NCBI RefSeq assembly: GCF_004022215.1
Contig: NZ_SAUZ01000031.1
Location: 1-42,673, forward strand
Reading direction: 5' to 3'
DNA: 42,673 bases
Source: Paenirhodobacter populi
Lineage (GTDB): Bacteria > Pseudomonadota > Alphaproteobacteria > Rhodobacterales > Rhodobacteraceae
Shown in pieces: positions 41,194-42,673 of this stretch. Position numbers and translations under genes: made by a program. The notes under the pieces are model-generated. The model saw nothing but the letters and a program-made list of their open reading frames with translations. It was not told the origin of the DNA and ran no database searches. Positions within the stretch are counted from its first letter, which is position 1; each line of letters begins with the position of its first letter.

Positions 41194-42072
41194 ATGGACA
41201 TGACAGACAAAATCGACACGCATCGACGCAACGCGATGATTGGCGTTGCGGCCGGCGCGGCGGGAATGATGACTCTGCCTGTGGCGGCCCAAGGGGCCAG
41301 AGAGAGCGATGCCGAGCAGCAGAAACCTTTGACTGGCAAGATCGCGATCGTCACAGGCGGTTCGAGAGGTATCGGCAGACGCATCGCCGAACGGCTGGCC
41401 CAGGAAGGATGCCGAGTGGTGCTTGTCTACCTAAGCAACACGGCGGCTGCGAATGAGGCTGTAGCGGCCATCTCGCAGCAGGGTGGTGTTGCCCGAGCGG
41501 AGAAAGCTGACGTTGCGGATGAAAAGGCCATCGCGGCGGTATTCCAACGCACGCAACAAGATTTCGGTGGAATCGATTTCGTCGTCAACGCCGCCGGCAT
41601 CCTGCCAGTGAGTTCGATCAGCGAGGTAAGCTTGGCAGAGGCGGATCGGGTCTTTCAGACCAACCTGTGGGGAACGCTTGTCGTTGACCAGCAAGCGGCC
41701 CGAACTGTCAGGGCCGGCGGGTCGATCATCAACATCTCCAGCGCAATCACGCGCCAGTTGGTTCCCGGATATGGCGCCTATGCCGCTTCAAAGGCCGGTG
41801 TTGAAGCGCTTACCGTGGTGCTCGCTCGCGAACTTGGCGGCCAAGACATCACCGTCAATGCCGTGGCCCCCGGCCCAACCGACACGCAGATGCTGAACCA
41901 GACGCTTGAAAGCAGCGGAAACGCCGAACAAATGCGTCAGGCGCTCATCAGTGCGATTCCGCTTGGGCGGATCGGGCGGACAGACGACATCGCCTCTATC
42001 GTCCTGGCGCTCATCGGACCCAATCGGTGGGTCCACGGCCAGGTCATTCATACGAATGGCGGCATCGCGTAG
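41194..42072 (+). CDS. SDR oxidoreductase, FabG-like, with twin-arginine leader, array member 5
   Basis: A 292-residue protein. The first about 45 residues form a leader: HRRNAMIGVAAGAAGMMTLP holds a twin-arginine at 11-12, a hydrophobic stretch and an AQGA cut-site-like end. The SDR body follows (TGGSRGIG at 54-61, NAAGILPV, YAASK). The body is very like member 4, so the leader is an addition. Tat export would place an NAD(P)H enzyme in the periplasm, folded with its cofactor bound; similar leader-bearing SDRs exist, but function outside the cytoplasm is unproven. The ATG at 41194 has only a weak AAGGA ahead. Confidence 0.87.
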   Translation: MDMTDKIDTHRRNAMIGVAAGAAGMMTLPVAAQGARESDAEQQKPLTGKIAIVTGGSRGIGRRIAERLAQEGCRVVLVYLSNTAAANEAVAAISQQGGVARAEKADVADEKAIAAVFQRTQQDFGGIDFVVNAAGILPVSSISEVSLAEADRVFQTNLWGTLVVDQQAARTVRAGGSIINISSAITRQLVPGYGAYAASKAGVEALTVVLARELGGQDITVNAVAPGPTDTQMLNQTLESSGNAEQMRQALISAIPLGRIGRTDDIASIVLALIGPNRWVHGQVIHTNGGIA

Positions 42073-42633
42073 ACGGTTCGAGCGAGAAGACCCTTATGCG
42101 CTGGCTGGCATCCGCGCTAAGGTCACTTTCATGCCATGGCGTTTACGCTGGTGGTGCGGTCAGTTCAACGTCGAAGGCTTTCAAAGCTATTAGAGGCCGT
42201 CCGCTCAGGGCTCTTCACGTCGATCTGACCGCTCTGCCTGTGGCTCACGCGTTGGACCATCCCAGCGGCCGAAGCTATGCGGACAAAGCCGCCGGTCGCT
42301 GTCGCGGCATCGGGACCAACTGCTTTACAGCCTAACAGACCAACAGGGCGGAAAGCCTACTGTGAGGCACTGCGGCACGGCAGCCGCAGCGAGACTGGGA
42401 AAGCGGTCGTTCGTTCATGGCGCAGCAATCACCCAGCCCTGCCACCCGCAAGGGCGGGAAGTGGTCTAACGGCAGTACGGCATAGCGGTGGCGACGACCT
42501 TGGCAAAGCGGCCGTTCAAGCATGGCATAGCGGGGCGTCTTTTCATGTGTGCAGGGCTTTGATGATGTGACCGCCCTCCGACGGCATCTGTGTGCCAAGG
42601 TGGGCCTGCAAGGATCCACATAGGAGAGCGGTC
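42073..42633. other. non-coding stretch with an imperfect direct repeat, left side of an IS110 element
   Basis: No credible gene in 560 bases. Two copies of a 31-base imperfect repeat are visible at 42397-42427 and 42502-42532 (core AAAGCGG-C-GTTC, then CATGGC). The 12-mer GGATCCACATAG at 42612-42623 recurs before the other IS110 gene. The right part, from about 42530, is probably the IS110 left end. Confidence 0.45.
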
Positions 42634-42673
42634 ATGTCGGAGATTACCACTGTCGGGCTCGATCTGGCGAAGA
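42634..42673 (+). CDS. IS110-family transposase, first codons (cut by the window edge)
   Basis: The window ends 13 codons into a frame reading MSEITTVGLDLAK, the standard opening of IS110 transposases with the first catalytic Asp. TAGGAGAGCGG precedes the ATG. It is a different subgroup member from the gene at 22527, whose opening reads MKLFVGLDVSLEK. Confidence 0.75.
   Translation, partial: MSEITTVGLDLAK

Noticed and set aside
1-42673. tRNA, rRNA or riboswitch genes
   Set aside because: No cloverleaf, T-loop or rRNA sequence and no recognisable riboswitch core was seen by eye; a covariance-model search could still find one.

Overview
The window looks like an accessory, probably plasmid-borne region of a high-GC alphaproteobacterium, most likely of the Paracoccus/Rhodobacteraceae type. 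The basis is the codon use, the IS5/IS427, IS110, IS66 and IS701 relatives present, the mix of catabolic and transport modules, and the complete absence of housekeeping or RNA genes. The taxonomic call is inference; no marker gene is present.

Layout. (a) 1-785: a partial NmrA-like NAD(P)-binding gene divergent from an HxlR regulator. (b) 858-5610: an IS5-type fragment, an SDR, a flavin monooxygenase with an N-terminal SnoaL-like domain, a Tat-exported sugar-type binding protein without transporter partners, and an IS110 scar. (c) 5645-14367: a TauA/TauC-type binding protein and permease without an ATPase, a membrane-bound PQQ dehydrogenase, a divergent IclR regulator, then two near-identical MFS exporters flanking a GlcG/HbpS-like gene. 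(d) 14368-24063: a decayed zone. It holds an exported intradiol dioxygenase, a metallo-beta-lactamase-fold gene broken by a complete IS427-type element, two IS701 scars that share one breakpoint, a gene-poor stretch rich in palindromes and 10-bp repeats, a siderophore uptake module whose permease is cut off by an IS5 fragment, and a complete IS110 gene.

(e) 24064-35012: the best-organised part, an acetoin/2,3-butanediol catabolic locus on the minus strand (acoX-acoA-acoB-acoC, SDR, AhpD-like protein, unknown polytopic membrane protein, butanediol dehydrogenase, acoR). It faces a small rpoN (sigma-54) paralogue across a 127-bp divergent region. That region carries a correctly spaced -24/-12 sigma-54 promoter in front of acoX and two palindromes suited to an enhancer-binding protein. 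Promoter, sigma factor and activator therefore lie in one locus. The activator has Asn instead of Gly at the first position of its GAFTGA loop, and the sigma factor has lost its native C-terminal tail to an IS insertion just after the RpoN box.

(f) 34978-35851: IS5 and IS66 fragments abutting head to head. (g) 36064-42072: an AraC regulator divergent from five consecutive SDR genes in two paralogous groups (three retinol-dehydrogenase-like, two FabG-like, the last with a twin-arginine leader). (h) 42073-42673: a non-coding stretch with an imperfect direct repeat, leading into the first codons of another IS110 transposase.

The most interesting candidate system is the self-contained acetoin sigma-54 circuit. 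The SDR array comes second. All protein names rest on reading motifs and overall family resemblance by eye; no database search was possible.
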